The translations under genes and the position numbers were made by a program. The notes beneath the pieces were generated by a model. The model worked only from the letters and a program-made list of their open reading frames with translations, was not told the DNA's origin and did no database searches. Shown one piece after another: positions 52,900-61,333 of a stretch of 64,000 bases of DNA (positions within the stretch are counted from its first letter, which is position 1; the number at the start of each line of letters is the position of its first letter). Origin of the DNA: Flavobacterium sp. N2270 (GTDB lineage: Bacteria; Bacteroidota; Bacteroidia; Flavobacteriales; Flavobacteriaceae); NCBI RefSeq assembly GCF_025947225.1, contig NZ_CP110005.1:1426001-1490000 (forward strand). The letters run 5' to 3'.

Positions 52900-54270
52900 T
52901 TATTGAGGAAATAATACAGCTATAATTTCATCATAACTTTTTAATTCTTCTGGATGTATGTTCATCTTTAAAGTTACATTTCCATTAATTTGAGTAATTT
53001 TTTTAAAATCTTGTTTTGTAAAATAAGCTAATTTTCCCTCTTCAGTTAGTCCCCAAAGCAGATTTTCATTATTTGGATTAAATTTTATTTCATTTTTATA
53101 TCTATATAAAGAATTCCTACCGGTTTCAATAAGAACAACTTCTTTTAATTGTATTTTGTTGTTGTTTGCATCTACATAAATAGGGTTTATTACTCCACCT
53201 TGAGGAAAGTCTATAGGTCGATCTACATTTACAAAACCAAAATTATTTACTTCTAAACTTCTAATTATTTTTTGACTTCCGTTTGTTTTTTCAATTTCAT
53301 TTTTAGCAAAGAAAAGCTTATATTCTTCTAATTGTTTATCATAAATTGCCCATTCTCTCTCAATTTTCTCTCTTTTTTGTTTATCTTCTTTAATTCTTTT
53401 TGCATATTTGTTTTGATATCTTTTAAGCGCTTTTGAATAACTTGCATTATTGTCAAAAGCTAAATAACAAATAACTTTTTTATCGTCATCCTTTTTTAAA
53501 TCATACCAAGATTCAAAAGTTACTTCATATGTTCCGTTCTTCAAATCTTTTACTTTAATATCCTTACCACTATATCCTACTTTTTCTCCGTTTATAGGTT
53601 CAAACCAAACATTGTTATATTCTGCTAATGTATTAGATTCATCTCTTTCGTCTAGTATTTTAAAAGCTGCTTTTGTTGTTAATTTTGGAGGAGCTGGTAA
53701 TTCTGGTAATTTTTTTAAAGCTTCTTCTTTTGAAATTTCATTTTTTTTATCCTTTCCAGTTTCAATCCAAACATTTGATTCAGTGTTAAAATCATATGTG
53801 TTGAAATTACTATCATTACTAAAGCTATTTAGCGAAACATTTATTTTGTTTTCTGGATTTACTTTTAAGTTCTCTTCAGGTAAATTTGCATTTATTTCAA
53901 ACATTCCTGCAGACTCAAAAACCATCTCTTGATTATTGACGTTAAAATTCATTGGAATTCCACCTAAATAAATCTCTAAAGGGTTTGAAAAAGTTCTAAA
54001 TTGAATATCAACTGAATCTGTAACAATTTCTCCTTTAGAATTTAAAAAAGCATTTTTTGGAATTTCTAAAATAGCTCCAGATTTATGATGTATTATAGTG
54101 TCTTTATTTGGGTTAAGTCTATAATTATCATATTTTATATTTGCTTTTGGAAGTGGTGGATTTATTATAGGTATTACATCTTCATTTTTAGAATTAGTAT
54201 TTTCATTTTTACAAGAAATAAATAATAATGTTAAAACGAATAACCCAAGAAAGTTTTTGAAAATTTTCAT
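52900..54270 (-). CDS. Large lipoprotein with a ZU5-like N-terminal domain
   Basis: Leader MKIFKNFLGLFVLTLLFISC ends with a lipobox (Cys20), followed by an Asn/Glu-rich region. The segment HKSGAILEIPKNAFLNSKG (near 65) and the IQFRTFSNPLEIYLGGIPM stretch (near 90-110) match the pattern of the ZU5-like domain found in many flavobacterial surface lipoproteins. The middle is an alpha-helical basic coiled coil (KRYQNKYAKRIKEDKQKREK, about 280-320). I chose the second Met (54270) because it begins the conventional leader. No function is known. It lies downstream of the LolD-like/TIGR02757 pair but 73 bases below it. Confidence 0.75.
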   Translation of the reverse strand: MKIFKNFLGLFVLTLLFISCKNENTNSKNEDVIPIINPPLPKANIKYDNYRLNPNKDTIIHHKSGAILEIPKNAFLNSKGEIVTDSVDIQFRTFSNPLEIYLGGIPMNFNVNNQEMVFESAGMFEINANLPEENLKVNPENKINVSLNSFSNDSNFNTYDFNTESNVWIETGKDKKNEISKEEALKKLPELPAPPKLTTKAAFKILDERDESNTLAEYNNVWFEPINGEKVGYSGKDIKVKDLKNGTYEVTFESWYDLKKDDDKKVICYLAFDNNASYSKALKRYQNKYAKRIKEDKQKREKIEREWAIYDKQLEEYKLFFAKNEIEKTNGSQKIIRSLEVNNFGFVNVDRPIDFPQGGVINPIYVDANNNKIQLKEVVLIETGRNSLYRYKNEIKFNPNNENLLWGLTEEGKLAYFTKQDFKKITQINGNVTLKMNIHPEELKSYDEIIAVLFPQ

Positions 54271-54343
54271 CAGCAAATGATTTAGAAGTTAAAAACTTAT
54301 AAACGCATTTTAATGATTTTATATTGTTGGTTGTTTTTTTAAA

Positions 54344-55108
54344 TTAAAACTTTTCAAAAATCCCTAATCCAAATAACGCAAAATCGTATTTTGAAGGGTC
54401 AATAGGATCTAGTTTTCTTAAATTGGTATCTAATTCAAGTAATGCTTTTGCATCGTTTTGTTTTCTTGTAAGTAATCCTAATTTTCGTGCAACATTTCCA
54501 GAATGAACATCTAACGGACAAGAAACTGCACTTGGTAAAATAGTTTTCCAAATTCCAAAGTCAACTCCACAGTTGTCTTGCCTTATCATCCATCGCAAAA
54601 ACATGTTAATTCTTTTTGCGGCAGAACCGTTCATTGGATCCGAAAAATGTTTGGTTGTTCTTTGCGGATGTTCTAATTCAAAAAAAACTTTTTTGGCTTC
54701 TGAAATACTTTTTTGAAGACTACTTTTTTCTTGATGTTTTGCAAAAACTGATTCTAAGCCATTATGGTTTTGGTAAATATTTTGAAGACTTTTTATAAAA
54801 TAAACGGCATCAATTGAATTAAAAGTTCGGTGAACAAAACCGGATAACTTTTCTAAGTCATTTTCTTTATGGTTCACTATGAAATCGTAAGGCGAATTGC
54901 CCATTATTTCCATTAATCGCTTCGCATTGTTAATAATCATTTTACGATTTCCCCAAGCTATGGTTGCACTTAAGAACCCAGCAATTTCAATGTCTTCTTT
55001 TAAAGTAAATGAATGTGGAATTTGAATAGGATCGCTCTCAATAAATTTTGGATTATTGTATAAAATTACTTTTTCGTCTAAAAATTCTTTGAGTTCTGCT
55101 TGTGTCAT
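54344..55108 (-). CDS. TIGR02757 family protein (DUF2400)
   Basis: The 254-residue (from MTQAELKEF) cytosolic protein matches the TIGR02757 family by its beginning, AGFLSATIAWGNRKMIINNAKRLMEIMG, and by the central FHRTFNSIDAVYFIKSLQ and NMFLRWMIRQD segments, then PLDVHSGNVARKLGLL near residue 200 (seen here as LDVHSGNVARKLG). The family is helical with no known biochemical role, possibly DNA-glycosylase related given its helix-hairpin-like region. The start is placed at 55108, seven bases after the LolD-like gene stop, but a longer frame of five residues (55123) would overlap by eight. Confidence 0.85.
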   Translation of the reverse strand: MTQAELKEFLDEKVILYNNPKFIESDPIQIPHSFTLKEDIEIAGFLSATIAWGNRKMIINNAKRLMEIMGNSPYDFIVNHKENDLEKLSGFVHRTFNSIDAVYFIKSLQNIYQNHNGLESVFAKHQEKSSLQKSISEAKKVFFELEHPQRTTKHFSDPMNGSAAKRINMFLRWMIRQDNCGVDFGIWKTILPSAVSCPLDVHSGNVARKLGLLTRKQNDAKALLELDTNLRKLDPIDPSKYDFALFGLGIFEKF

Positions 55109-55115
55109 GCTTATT

Positions 55116-55775
55116 TTAAACAATATTTCCGTCTACCATAACTAATTTTCTGTCAGCCATGTTGGCTAATTCTTCATTATGCGTAACGATTACAAAAGTT
55201 TGACCAAATTCATCACGAAGTTTAAAAAATAATTGATGTAAATTTTCGGCAGTATTGGTGTCTAAGTTTCCAGAAGGTTCATCGGCAAAAATTACAGCAG
55301 GTTTGTTAATTAAAGCTCTTGCAACTGCTACTCGTTGTTGTTCACCACCTGAAAGTTCATTTGGTTTATGGTTTATTCTATGAGAAAGACCAAGGAAGTC
55401 TAATAGTTTTTTAGCTTCTTCCTCAACTTCATTTTTATTTCTTTTAGCAATAAATCCTGGAATACAAACATTCTCTAAAGCTGTAAATTCCGGTAATAAT
55501 TGATGAAATTGAAAAATGAATCCTAAATTTAAGTTTCTAAATTGAGACATTGCTTTATCTTTCATCTTCAAAATATCTTCTCCATTAATTATAAGTGAAG
55601 TTGAAGCTTCTTTTGAAGGCAAATCTAATGTTCCTAATATTTGCAAAAGAGTTGTTTTTCCAGCACCTGAAGCACCAACAATAGAAACAATTTCTCCTTT
55701 TTTAATATGTAAACTAACTCCTTTTAAAACATGAAGTTCGTCGTATTTTTTATGTAAATTATTTGCAATAATCAT
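55116..55775 (-). CDS. ABC transporter ATP-binding protein (LolD-like)
   Basis: 219 residues: Walker [10 protein letters not shown] (near 34-42), [18 protein letters not shown] (near 92), signature [16 protein letters not shown], Walker [13 protein letters not shown] and H-loop VTHNEELAN. The '[18 protein letters not shown]' pattern matches LolD of the lipoprotein-releasing system more closely than the one at 9160-9849. The LolCE permease partner is not adjacent. It is followed by the TIGR02757 gene. Confidence 0.94.
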   Translation of the reverse strand: MIIANNLHKKYDELHVLKGVSLHIKKGEIVSIVGASGAGKTTLLQILGTLDLPSKEASTSLIINGEDILKMKDKAMSQFRNLNLGFIFQFHQLLPEFTALENVCIPGFIAKRNKNEVEEEAKKLLDFLGLSHRINHKPNELSGGEQQRVAVARALINKPAVIFADEPSGNLDTNTAENLHQLFFKLRDEFGQTFVIVTHNEELANMADRKLVMVDGNIV

Positions 55776-55862
55776 AATCTAGCTTTGTACAAAGAAACTA
55801 TTTTTTTTTTCTATTCTAAATCTATTCTGATATTTATTTACGTATATAAATTATAAATTTTA

Positions 55863-55911
55863 GTTAAACATGTTGTTTTGTTTAATTAAATACATACATT
55901 TGTTAAACAAA
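55863..55911. promoter_or_regulatory. msrA promoter with TTAAACA repeats
   Basis: The -7 box TACATTTG (55895-55902) has a TTG (55873-55875) 19 bases upstream. GTTAAACA (55863-55870) and TTGTTTAAT (55878-55886) form an inverted pair, and TGTTAAACA recurs just after the box (55901-55909). These might be an operator, possibly redox-related given msrA, but that is a guess. Confidence 0.45.
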
Positions 55912-55919
55912 ATAATATT

Positions 55920-56561
55920 ATGAAAAATTTATTAGTTGCATTTTTGTTCGTTTTTCAATCGTGTCAATCGCAAGAAAAGAAAACTGAAATTAAAGAATTT
56001 AAAGAACCAGTTAAAATGAATGTAGAGAATAATATGGAAGTTGCCACTTTTGCTGGCGGATGTTTTTGGTGTACAGAAGCTGTTTTTACAGAATTAAAAG
56101 GTGTTGAAAAAGTGATTTCAGGCTATACTGGAGGAATGATTAAAAACCCTTCATATAAAGAGATTTGTACAGGAACAACTGGTCATGCCGAAGCTATACA
56201 AATTATTTTTGACCCAAAAGAAATTGCTTTTGAAGATTTGTTAGAAGTATTTTTTGGAACTCATGATCCAACGACATTAAACCGTCAAGGCGCAGATGTA
56301 GGAACGCAATACAGAAGTGAAATTTTTTATCATTCACAGGAACAAAAAGATAAAGCAGAAGATTATATAAAATTCATTGAAAACGAAAAATTATATAATA
56401 AGCCTATTGTTACTAAAGTTTCATCGGCAGTTGTGTTTTATGAAGCGGAAGAATATCACCAAGATTATTATGCTGAAAATAGTCAGCAAGGTTATTGTCA
56501 GATGGTGATTGTGCCAAAATTGGAAAAATTAAGAAAATATTACAAATCGAAACTTAAATAG
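55920..56561 (+). CDS. msrA: Peptide-methionine (S)-S-oxide reductase MsrA, lipoprotein form
   Basis: Repairs methionine-S-sulfoxide in proteins. The 213-residue protein has a lipoprotein leader, MKNLLVAFLFVFQSC with Cys15, so it is probably anchored in the envelope. The active-site motif GGCFWCTEAVF (near 46-56) has the catalytic Cys48 and Cys51; the GTTGHAEAIQIIFDP segment (near 85) and DVGTQYRSEIFYHS complete the MsrA fold. The enzyme needs thioredoxin or a periplasmic reductant, neither of which is near it. It is 12 bases above folE, so they may be co-transcribed. Confidence 0.95.
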   Translation: MKNLLVAFLFVFQSCQSQEKKTEIKEFKEPVKMNVENNMEVATFAGGCFWCTEAVFTELKGVEKVISGYTGGMIKNPSYKEICTGTTGHAEAIQIIFDPKEIAFEDLLEVFFGTHDPTTLNRQGADVGTQYRSEIFYHSQEQKDKAEDYIKFIENEKLYNKPIVTKVSSAVVFYEAEEYHQDYYAENSQQGYCQMVIVPKLEKLRKYYKSKLK

Positions 56562-56573
56562 AGGAAAATTGCT

Positions 56574-57242
56574 ATGAAAACTACTATTGAAAACGAAATA
56601 TTTGAAATTATAGGCGACAATCACCAAATGACATCTGCTGAAACTCCAATGAGAGCTGATGCCTTTGTTAAATCCGATGAAGAGAAAATGAAAGTTATTT
56701 CAAAACACTTTGAAGTAATTATGAACGAATTAGGGCTTGATTTAACAGATGATAGTTTGCGTGGAACTCCACATAGAGTTGCTAAAATGTTTGTTCAAGA
56801 AATATTTTCGGGTTTAAACCCAATGAATAAACCTAAAATATCAGTATTTGATAATTCATATCAATACAATAAAATGCTTGTTGAAGCTAATATAAGTTTT
56901 AATTCAACTTGTGAACATCATTTCTTACCTATAGTTGGTAAAGCTCATGTGGGTTACATATCATCGGGTAAAGTAATTGGATTGTCAAAACTGAATAGAA
57001 TTGTTGATTATTACGCTAAGAGACCACAAGTTCAAGAAAGAATGATTATGCAAATTTTCAATGAATTAAAAACAGTTCTTGAAACGGAAGATGTAATGGT
57101 TGTAATTGAAGCAAAACATTTGTGCGTTTCTAGTAGAGGAATTAAAGATGAATCTAGTTTTACTTCAACCTTGCAGTATGGCGGTGCTTTTACTGATAAG
57201 GCATTTAGAGAAGATTTCTATAAATTAATTGGTAAAGAATAA
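56574..57242 (+). CDS. folE: GTP cyclohydrolase I
   Basis: First enzyme of tetrahydrofolate/tetrahydrobiopterin synthesis: GTP to 7,8-dihydroneopterin triphosphate. The 222-residue protein has the zinc-binding and active-site motif CEHHFLPIVGKAHVGYI (near 110-126), GLSKLNRIVDYYAKRPQVQE (near 133) and HLCVSSRGIKDESSFTST (near 180). Length is normal, with an N-terminal extension of some 40 residues. It starts 12 bases after msrA. Confidence 0.97.
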   Translation: MKTTIENEIFEIIGDNHQMTSAETPMRADAFVKSDEEKMKVISKHFEVIMNELGLDLTDDSLRGTPHRVAKMFVQEIFSGLNPMNKPKISVFDNSYQYNKMLVEANISFNSTCEHHFLPIVGKAHVGYISSGKVIGLSKLNRIVDYYAKRPQVQERMIMQIFNELKTVLETEDVMVVIEAKHLCVSSRGIKDESSFTSTLQYGGAFTDKAFREDFYKLIGKE

Positions 57243-57293
57243 GGATTGGCACTCATTTTGATTATTAAGTAGTAATAAAAGTTATGCATTACT

Positions 57294-57590
57294 ATGAAAA
57301 CCATTTTACAAAAAAGTGAACATAAGAAACAATCAAATAAATTTACAAAATTATATTTAGGTATTCTTTTCGATTTAATAGGAATGATTTCTTATGCAAT
57401 TCCTTTATACGCAGAGACTATTGATTTAATTTGGGCGCCAATTTCAGGAATATTATTAATGAAAATGTATCAAGGTACAACAGGTAAAGTTGCGGGTATA
57501 ATTGGTTTTATTGAAGAAGTATTTCCATTTATAGATATTATTCCTACGTTTACCTTGACTTGGTTGTATACTTATGTTTATAAAAAATAA
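57294..57590 (+). CDS. Small membrane protein, 98 residues
   Basis: The protein has a basic N-terminus (1-18) and three probable membrane segments (about 20-42, 45-65, 72-95). It has no Cys or known motif that I can name; phenylalanine- and isoleucine-rich stretches suggest a membrane-embedded helical bundle. It lies 52 bases after folE and is closed by a bidirectional hairpin. I do not recognise a family. Confidence 0.75.
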   Translation: MKTILQKSEHKKQSNKFTKLYLGILFDLIGMISYAIPLYAETIDLIWAPISGILLMKMYQGTTGKVAGIIGFIEEVFPFIDIIPTFTLTWLYTYVYKK

Positions 57591-57618
57591 AAAGCTCCAG
57601 TTGGAGCTTTATTTTTTT
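57588..57618. terminator. Bidirectional terminator between the small membrane protein and the minus-strand gene
   Basis: AAAGCTCCA and TGGAGCTTT stem with a two-base loop and A/T runs on both sides. Confidence 0.88.
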
Positions 57619-57935
57619 AGTTTATTGTCGAAAAAATCTGCAATAAAGCCAAGTTTCATTCTATAAAGCATTTTCTTTTCAAATTCCCAAAAGAATTTAA
57701 ATTCTCCAAATACAAAACCAACAAAGACTAATAAAACTTGATAAATTGGAAAAATCAATAATAATCTTAAAACACGATACAACCAATGTGGTTCAAATGT
57801 TTCTGGAATACCTATTAAGTTTAAAAATGGTTTAGCTAATTGTAATGAACTAAATCCAGTAATTGCAAATACTATTAATATTTTTGTTAATTGCCAGTTG
57901 CTTGTTATGTTCCAGCGTTCTTTTAATTTATTCAT
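57609..57935 (-). CDS. DUF6787-like membrane protein
   Basis: The 108-residue membrane protein starts MNKLKERWNITSNWQLTKIL, which matches in my memory the DUF6787 group; the label is unverified. It has three probable membrane segments (roughly 17-38, 50-66 and 70-90), with basic C-terminus. It is co-transcribed with the lipoprotein gene at 57938-58369, two bases away. Function unknown. Confidence 0.75.
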   Translation of the reverse strand: MNKLKERWNITSNWQLTKILIVFAITGFSSLQLAKPFLNLIGIPETFEPHWLYRVLRLLLIFPIYQVLLVFVGFVFGEFKFFWEFEKKMLYRMKLGFIADFFDNKLKK

Positions 57936-57937
57936 TA

Positions 57938-58369
57938 TTATCTTCTTGCAGGAAAAAATCCTAATTTTTGATTGTTTTTTAATTGAAAGTAAACCAAATA
58001 ATTATATAACATATAATTTACTTCATATCCATAATTAACACTGCTTTCATAGTTAATAGGTAATTCATATAAGTTTGAATACTGCGAAGGAAAGTTTGCT
58101 CTTTGATTCCATTCTTGCACCCAAACTCTATTTCTTGCTTCTAAGTAAGACTGCGTGTAAAAATTTCTTGGTTTAGCAGAAGTATTAATCCAAGAAGAAA
58201 ACCCTGCATCTATAATTATTATTTCGTATTCTAATTCTTCATTTGCAATTCTAATAGTGTCGGATTCTATCAGATTAGAATCTTTTTTTAATTCCACATC
58301 ATTTTGCTGGCTTTTACAAGAAAATAAAAGACCAAATAAACTTAAGAGGATGATTATATATGTTTTCAT
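57938..58369 (-). CDS. Lipoprotein resembling DUF6146
   Basis: The 143-residue protein has the leader MKTYIIILLSLFGLLFSC with Cys18. The mature part contains a short Cys-less beta-rich domain: ELEYEIIIIDAGFSSWINTS and NRVWVQEWNQRANFPSQYSN, ending QLKNNQKLGFFPARR. This resembles, from memory, the DUF6146 lipoproteins of flavobacteria. It lies two bases above the DUF6787-like gene and 31 bases below the terminator of the DUF937 gene. Function unknown. Confidence 0.75.
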   Translation of the reverse strand: MKTYIIILLSLFGLLFSCKSQQNDVELKKDSNLIESDTIRIANEELEYEIIIIDAGFSSWINTSAKPRNFYTQSYLEARNRVWVQEWNQRANFPSQYSNLYELPINYESSVNYGYEVNYMLYNYLVYFQLKNNQKLGFFPARR

Positions 58370-58400
58370 TATATAATAAAAATAGAATTATAAAGATATT

Positions 58401-58429
58401 AAAAAGCACCGACATAGTCAGTGCTTTTA
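58401..58429 (-). terminator. Terminator below the DUF937 gene
   Basis: AAAAGCAC and GTGCTTTT stem with a 12-base partly paired loop. Confidence 0.75.
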
Positions 58430-58453
58430 ATATTTTATTACGAATTATATAAA

Positions 58454-59071
58454 CTATTTTTTTCCAAAAAGTCCGCCTAGTAAACCTCCAAGACCACCTT
58501 TTTTCTTTCCGCTTAATGCAGACATTGCGTCACTAACATCAAGTTTACCATCTCCATTTTGATCTAATACAGATGTTAACATTGAATTTCCACCAGCACC
58601 TCCTAATAGTCCTCCTAACATTCCGCTTAAGTCAGAACCATTAGAAACTCCTTTACTTTTTGTTTGTTTACCTAAATATCCCATGACAATAGGAGCAAGC
58701 ATAGGTAATATTTTAGAAATAATACTAGAGTCTACACCAGTTTTAGAACTCAATCCTTGAACCATTGTGTCTTGATTTCCTCCTAAAACATGTCCTAATA
58801 TTTTTGAACCATCAGAGAAATCTCCACCATTTAAAAATCCGCCAAGGTTGTCTAAAATGCTTCCATCGTGTTTTCCGCTTGTTAATGCACTTAATAATCC
58901 TGAAGCACCTTCAGCAGAGCTTAGGTTATTTTGCATAGCCCCCATAAGAGCAGGTAATCCGGATGAAACAACTTTAGACGCTTGTGAAGCATCAATTCCT
59001 GTTTTTTGAGAAATTGAACTTACAAGTTCCTTACCCATATCGCTGTTTAATAAATCTGTAATTCCTGACAT
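58454..59071 (-). CDS. DUF937 protein with one EF-hand-like loop
   Basis: The 205-residue protein has the DUF937 pattern: MSGITDLLNSDMGKELVSSIS, ISQKTGIDASQASKVVSSGLPAL, and a Gly/Leu-rich second half with FLNGGDFSDGSK. Near residue 166 DQNGDGKLDVSDAM has the Asp/Asn/Gly spacing of a calcium-binding EF-hand loop. The C-terminus is Gly/Lys-rich (KKKGGLGGLLGGLFGKK). No signal peptide is visible. It sits below the SerA-like gene. Confidence 0.88.
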   Translation of the reverse strand: MSGITDLLNSDMGKELVSSISQKTGIDASQASKVVSSGLPALMGAMQNNLSSAEGASGLLSALTSGKHDGSILDNLGGFLNGGDFSDGSKILGHVLGGNQDTMVQGLSSKTGVDSSIISKILPMLAPIVMGYLGKQTKSKGVSNGSDLSGMLGGLLGGAGGNSMLTSVLDQNGDGKLDVSDAMSALSGKKKGGLGGLLGGLFGKK

Positions 59072-59118
59072 AATTTTGTTTTAAAATTTAAGTTAAATCA
59101 TAAAGTTACAAAAAAATA

Positions 59119-60075
59119 TTAACTATTTTTAAGTAAACTTATAATTTGCTCTGCAAGTTCTGTGCCAATTCTGTCTTGAGCCTCAATAGTGGCAGCACCA
59201 ATATGTGGAGTTAATGATATTTTTGGATTCATTAATATTTTAATTTCAGGAGTTGGTTCGTTTTCAAAAACATCTAAACCAGCAAATAAAACTTTTCCTT
59301 CGTCTAGAGCTTCTACAAGAGCTACTTCATCTATAACACCACCGCGAGCTGCATTAACTATTCCAACATCTTCTTTCATGAGTTTTAATTCATCTCTTCC
59401 AATAACATAGCCGTCTTGAGCTGGTACATGCAAAGTAATAAAATCAGAATGTCTAAATAAATCTTCTAACGGTTCAGTTATAATATCTACATTAATGAAT
59501 TGGCCATTATAAAAGTCAACTCTAATTACTGCTTGTCCAACATATTTATCAGAAGCAATTACTTTCATTCCTAAACCAAGAGCAATTTTTGCTACAGCTT
59601 GACCAATTCTTCCAAAACCAATAATCCCCAATGTTTTTCCTCTTAATTCTAAGCCATTTGCATAAGCTTTCTTTAAACCATTAAAATTGGTATCACCTTC
59701 AAGAGGCATGTTCCTGTTAGAATCATGTAAAAAACGAACTCCAGAAAATAAATGAGCGAAAACCAATTCTGCAACTGATTCAGAAGAAGAAGCTGGTGTG
59801 TTGATTACATGTATCCCTTTACTACGAGCATAATCTACATCAATATTATCCATTCCTACACCACCACGACCAATAATTTTTAATCCTGGGCAATTATCTA
59901 TAATGTCTTGTCTTACTTTAGTAGCGCTTCTAACTAATAATACACTGATTGAATGTGTATTTATATAATTTGCAACTTGTTCTTGTGCTACTTTAGAGGT
60001 AATAACTTCAAATCCTCCTTTTTCTAAAGCTTTAATTCCGCTTTTAGAAATACCATCGTTTGCTAAAACTTTCAT
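59119..60075 (-). CDS. D-2-hydroxyacid dehydrogenase, probable 3-phosphoglycerate dehydrogenase
   Basis: Oxidoreductase of the D-isomer 2-hydroxyacid family, likely 3-phosphoglycerate dehydrogenase given adjacent serC, although the short 318-residue form lacks the C-terminal ACT/ASB domains of long SerA. NAD-binding motif GFGRIGQAVAKIALG (near 150), NAARGGVIDEVAL (near 234; catalytic Arg), ENEPTPEI and TPHIGAAT (near 285; catalytic His). It also has GRGGVGMDNIDV in the substrate domain. It lies 42 bases below serC. Confidence 0.92.
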   Translation of the reverse strand: MKVLANDGISKSGIKALEKGGFEVITSKVAQEQVANYINTHSISVLLVRSATKVRQDIIDNCPGLKIIGRGGVGMDNIDVDYARSKGIHVINTPASSSESVAELVFAHLFSGVRFLHDSNRNMPLEGDTNFNGLKKAYANGLELRGKTLGIIGFGRIGQAVAKIALGLGMKVIASDKYVGQAVIRVDFYNGQFINVDIITEPLEDLFRHSDFITLHVPAQDGYVIGRDELKLMKEDVGIVNAARGGVIDEVALVEALDEGKVLFAGLDVFENEPTPEIKILMNPKISLTPHIGAATIEAQDRIGTELAEQIISLLKNS

Positions 60076-60117
60076 TTTTATATTTTTTGCTAGTTACCAT
60101 TTACCAGTAACTAATTA

Positions 60118-61188
60118 CTATATTTCATTTTCTAATTCTTTCATTACATTTACTAAAACCTGAACACTTTCAATAGGCAAAGCATTGTACATTGAAGCTC
60201 TATAGCCACCTACAGAACGATGTCCGTTTATACCAGATATTCCAGCTGCTTTCCACATTTTATCAAATGTTTCTTTATGATTTTCATCCGCAAGTAAAAA
60301 AGTAGCATTCATTATAGAACGATCTTCTTTATTAGCAGCTCCTTTAAATAGTGGATTTCTATCAATTTCCGTATAAAGTAAAGCTGCTTTTGCTTCATTT
60401 TCTTTTTCAATTACCGCAATTCCACCTTTAGATTTTAACCATTGTAAAGTTAGTAATGATGTATAAACTGCGAATACAGGTGGCGTATTATACATGCTTT
60501 CTTTAGCAATATGTTGTTGGTAATTTAAAATATTTGGAATATTTCTTCCTGTTTTTCCAAGAACTTCTTCTTTGATTACTACTAAAGTAACTCCTGCTGG
60601 TCCCATATTTTTTTGAGCTCCAGCATAAATGATATCAAATTTTGAAAAATCTAAACTACGTGAAAAAATATCAGAACTCATATCGCAAACAACAGGAACT
60701 GAAGTTTGTGGGAATGATTTCATTTGTGTACCAAAAATAGTATTGTTTGAGGTACAGTGAAAATAATTTGCATCAGATGGAATAGTGTATTCTTTTGGAA
60801 TAAAAGTATAATTTGCCTCTTTAGAAGAGCCTACGACAATAGTTTCTCCAAACGCTTTAGCTTCTTTAATAGCGCTATTTGCCCATGTTCCAGAATCTAA
60901 ATAAGCCGCTTTTCCATTTTCTTGCATTAAGTTTTGTGGAACTCTTAAGAATTCTAAACTTGCTCCCCCTTGTAAGAATAAAGCTTGGTATCCTTTTCCT
61001 TCTAGACCTAAAAGTTCTAAAGCTAAATTTCTAGCTTCTTCCATAACGGCAACGAAATCAGCGCTTCTGTGAGAAATTTCTAAAATAGATAACCCAGAAT
61101 TGTTGAAATTTAAAACTGCTTGTGCAGCTTTTTCAAATACTTCTTGTGGTAAAATGCAAGGACCTGCGCTATAGTTGTGTTTTTTCAT
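60118..61188 (-). CDS. serC: Phosphoserine aminotransferase SerC
   Basis: PLP enzyme making O-phosphoserine from 3-phosphohydroxypyruvate and glutamate. The 356-residue protein has the N-terminal KHNYSAGPCILPQEV (near 2-16), the PLP-Lys segment YAGAQKNMGPAGVT (near 190-203) and GHRSVGGYRASMYNALP near the end. The start at 61188 is set by the conserved MKKHNYSAGP; the longer 41-residue upstream frame is AT-rich and carries the GTGTAAA repeats (61223-61249). It lies below the LuxC-type gene. Confidence 0.96.
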   Translation of the reverse strand: MKKHNYSAGPCILPQEVFEKAAQAVLNFNNSGLSILEISHRSADFVAVMEEARNLALELLGLEGKGYQALFLQGGASLEFLRVPQNLMQENGKAAYLDSGTWANSAIKEAKAFGETIVVGSSKEANYTFIPKEYTIPSDANYFHCTSNNTIFGTQMKSFPQTSVPVVCDMSSDIFSRSLDFSKFDIIYAGAQKNMGPAGVTLVVIKEEVLGKTGRNIPNILNYQQHIAKESMYNTPPVFAVYTSLLTLQWLKSKGGIAVIEKENEAKAALLYTEIDRNPLFKGAANKEDRSIMNATFLLADENHKETFDKMWKAAGISGINGHRSVGGYRASMYNALPIESVQVLVNVMKELENEI

Positions 61189-61222
61189 TTTTTTTAAATA
61201 AATTGTAGTGGGTTGTTTAAAG

Positions 61223-61259
61223 GTGTAAATTTCGTAAAAAATGTGTAAAAAACGTGTGA
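61223..61259. repeat. GTGTAAA direct repeats upstream of serC
   Basis: GTGTAAA at 61223-61229 and 61243-61249 (20 bp apart), and a looser CGTGTGA at 61252-61258. They lie 35-70 bases upstream of the serC start, in the region where a promoter would be. A bound regulator is conceivable. Confidence 0.4.
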
Positions 61260-61290
61260 TAATATTGTAATAATAATTTGATTTTATTAA

Positions 61291-61318
61291 TAAAAGTGTT
61301 TTTTTTAACACTTTTATT
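61291..61318 (-). terminator. Terminator below the acyl-CoA reductase gene
   Basis: AAAAGTGTT and AACACTTTT form a 9-bp stem with a six-base loop, 16 bases below the reductase stop. Confidence 0.75.
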
Positions 61319-61333
61319 TCAATAATCTTTAAT

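Noticed and set aside
61189..61311. 41-residue N-terminal extension of SerC
   Set aside because: AT-rich non-conserved sequence; SerC proteins begin at the conserved MKKHNYSAGP, and the region carries intergenic-type repeats.
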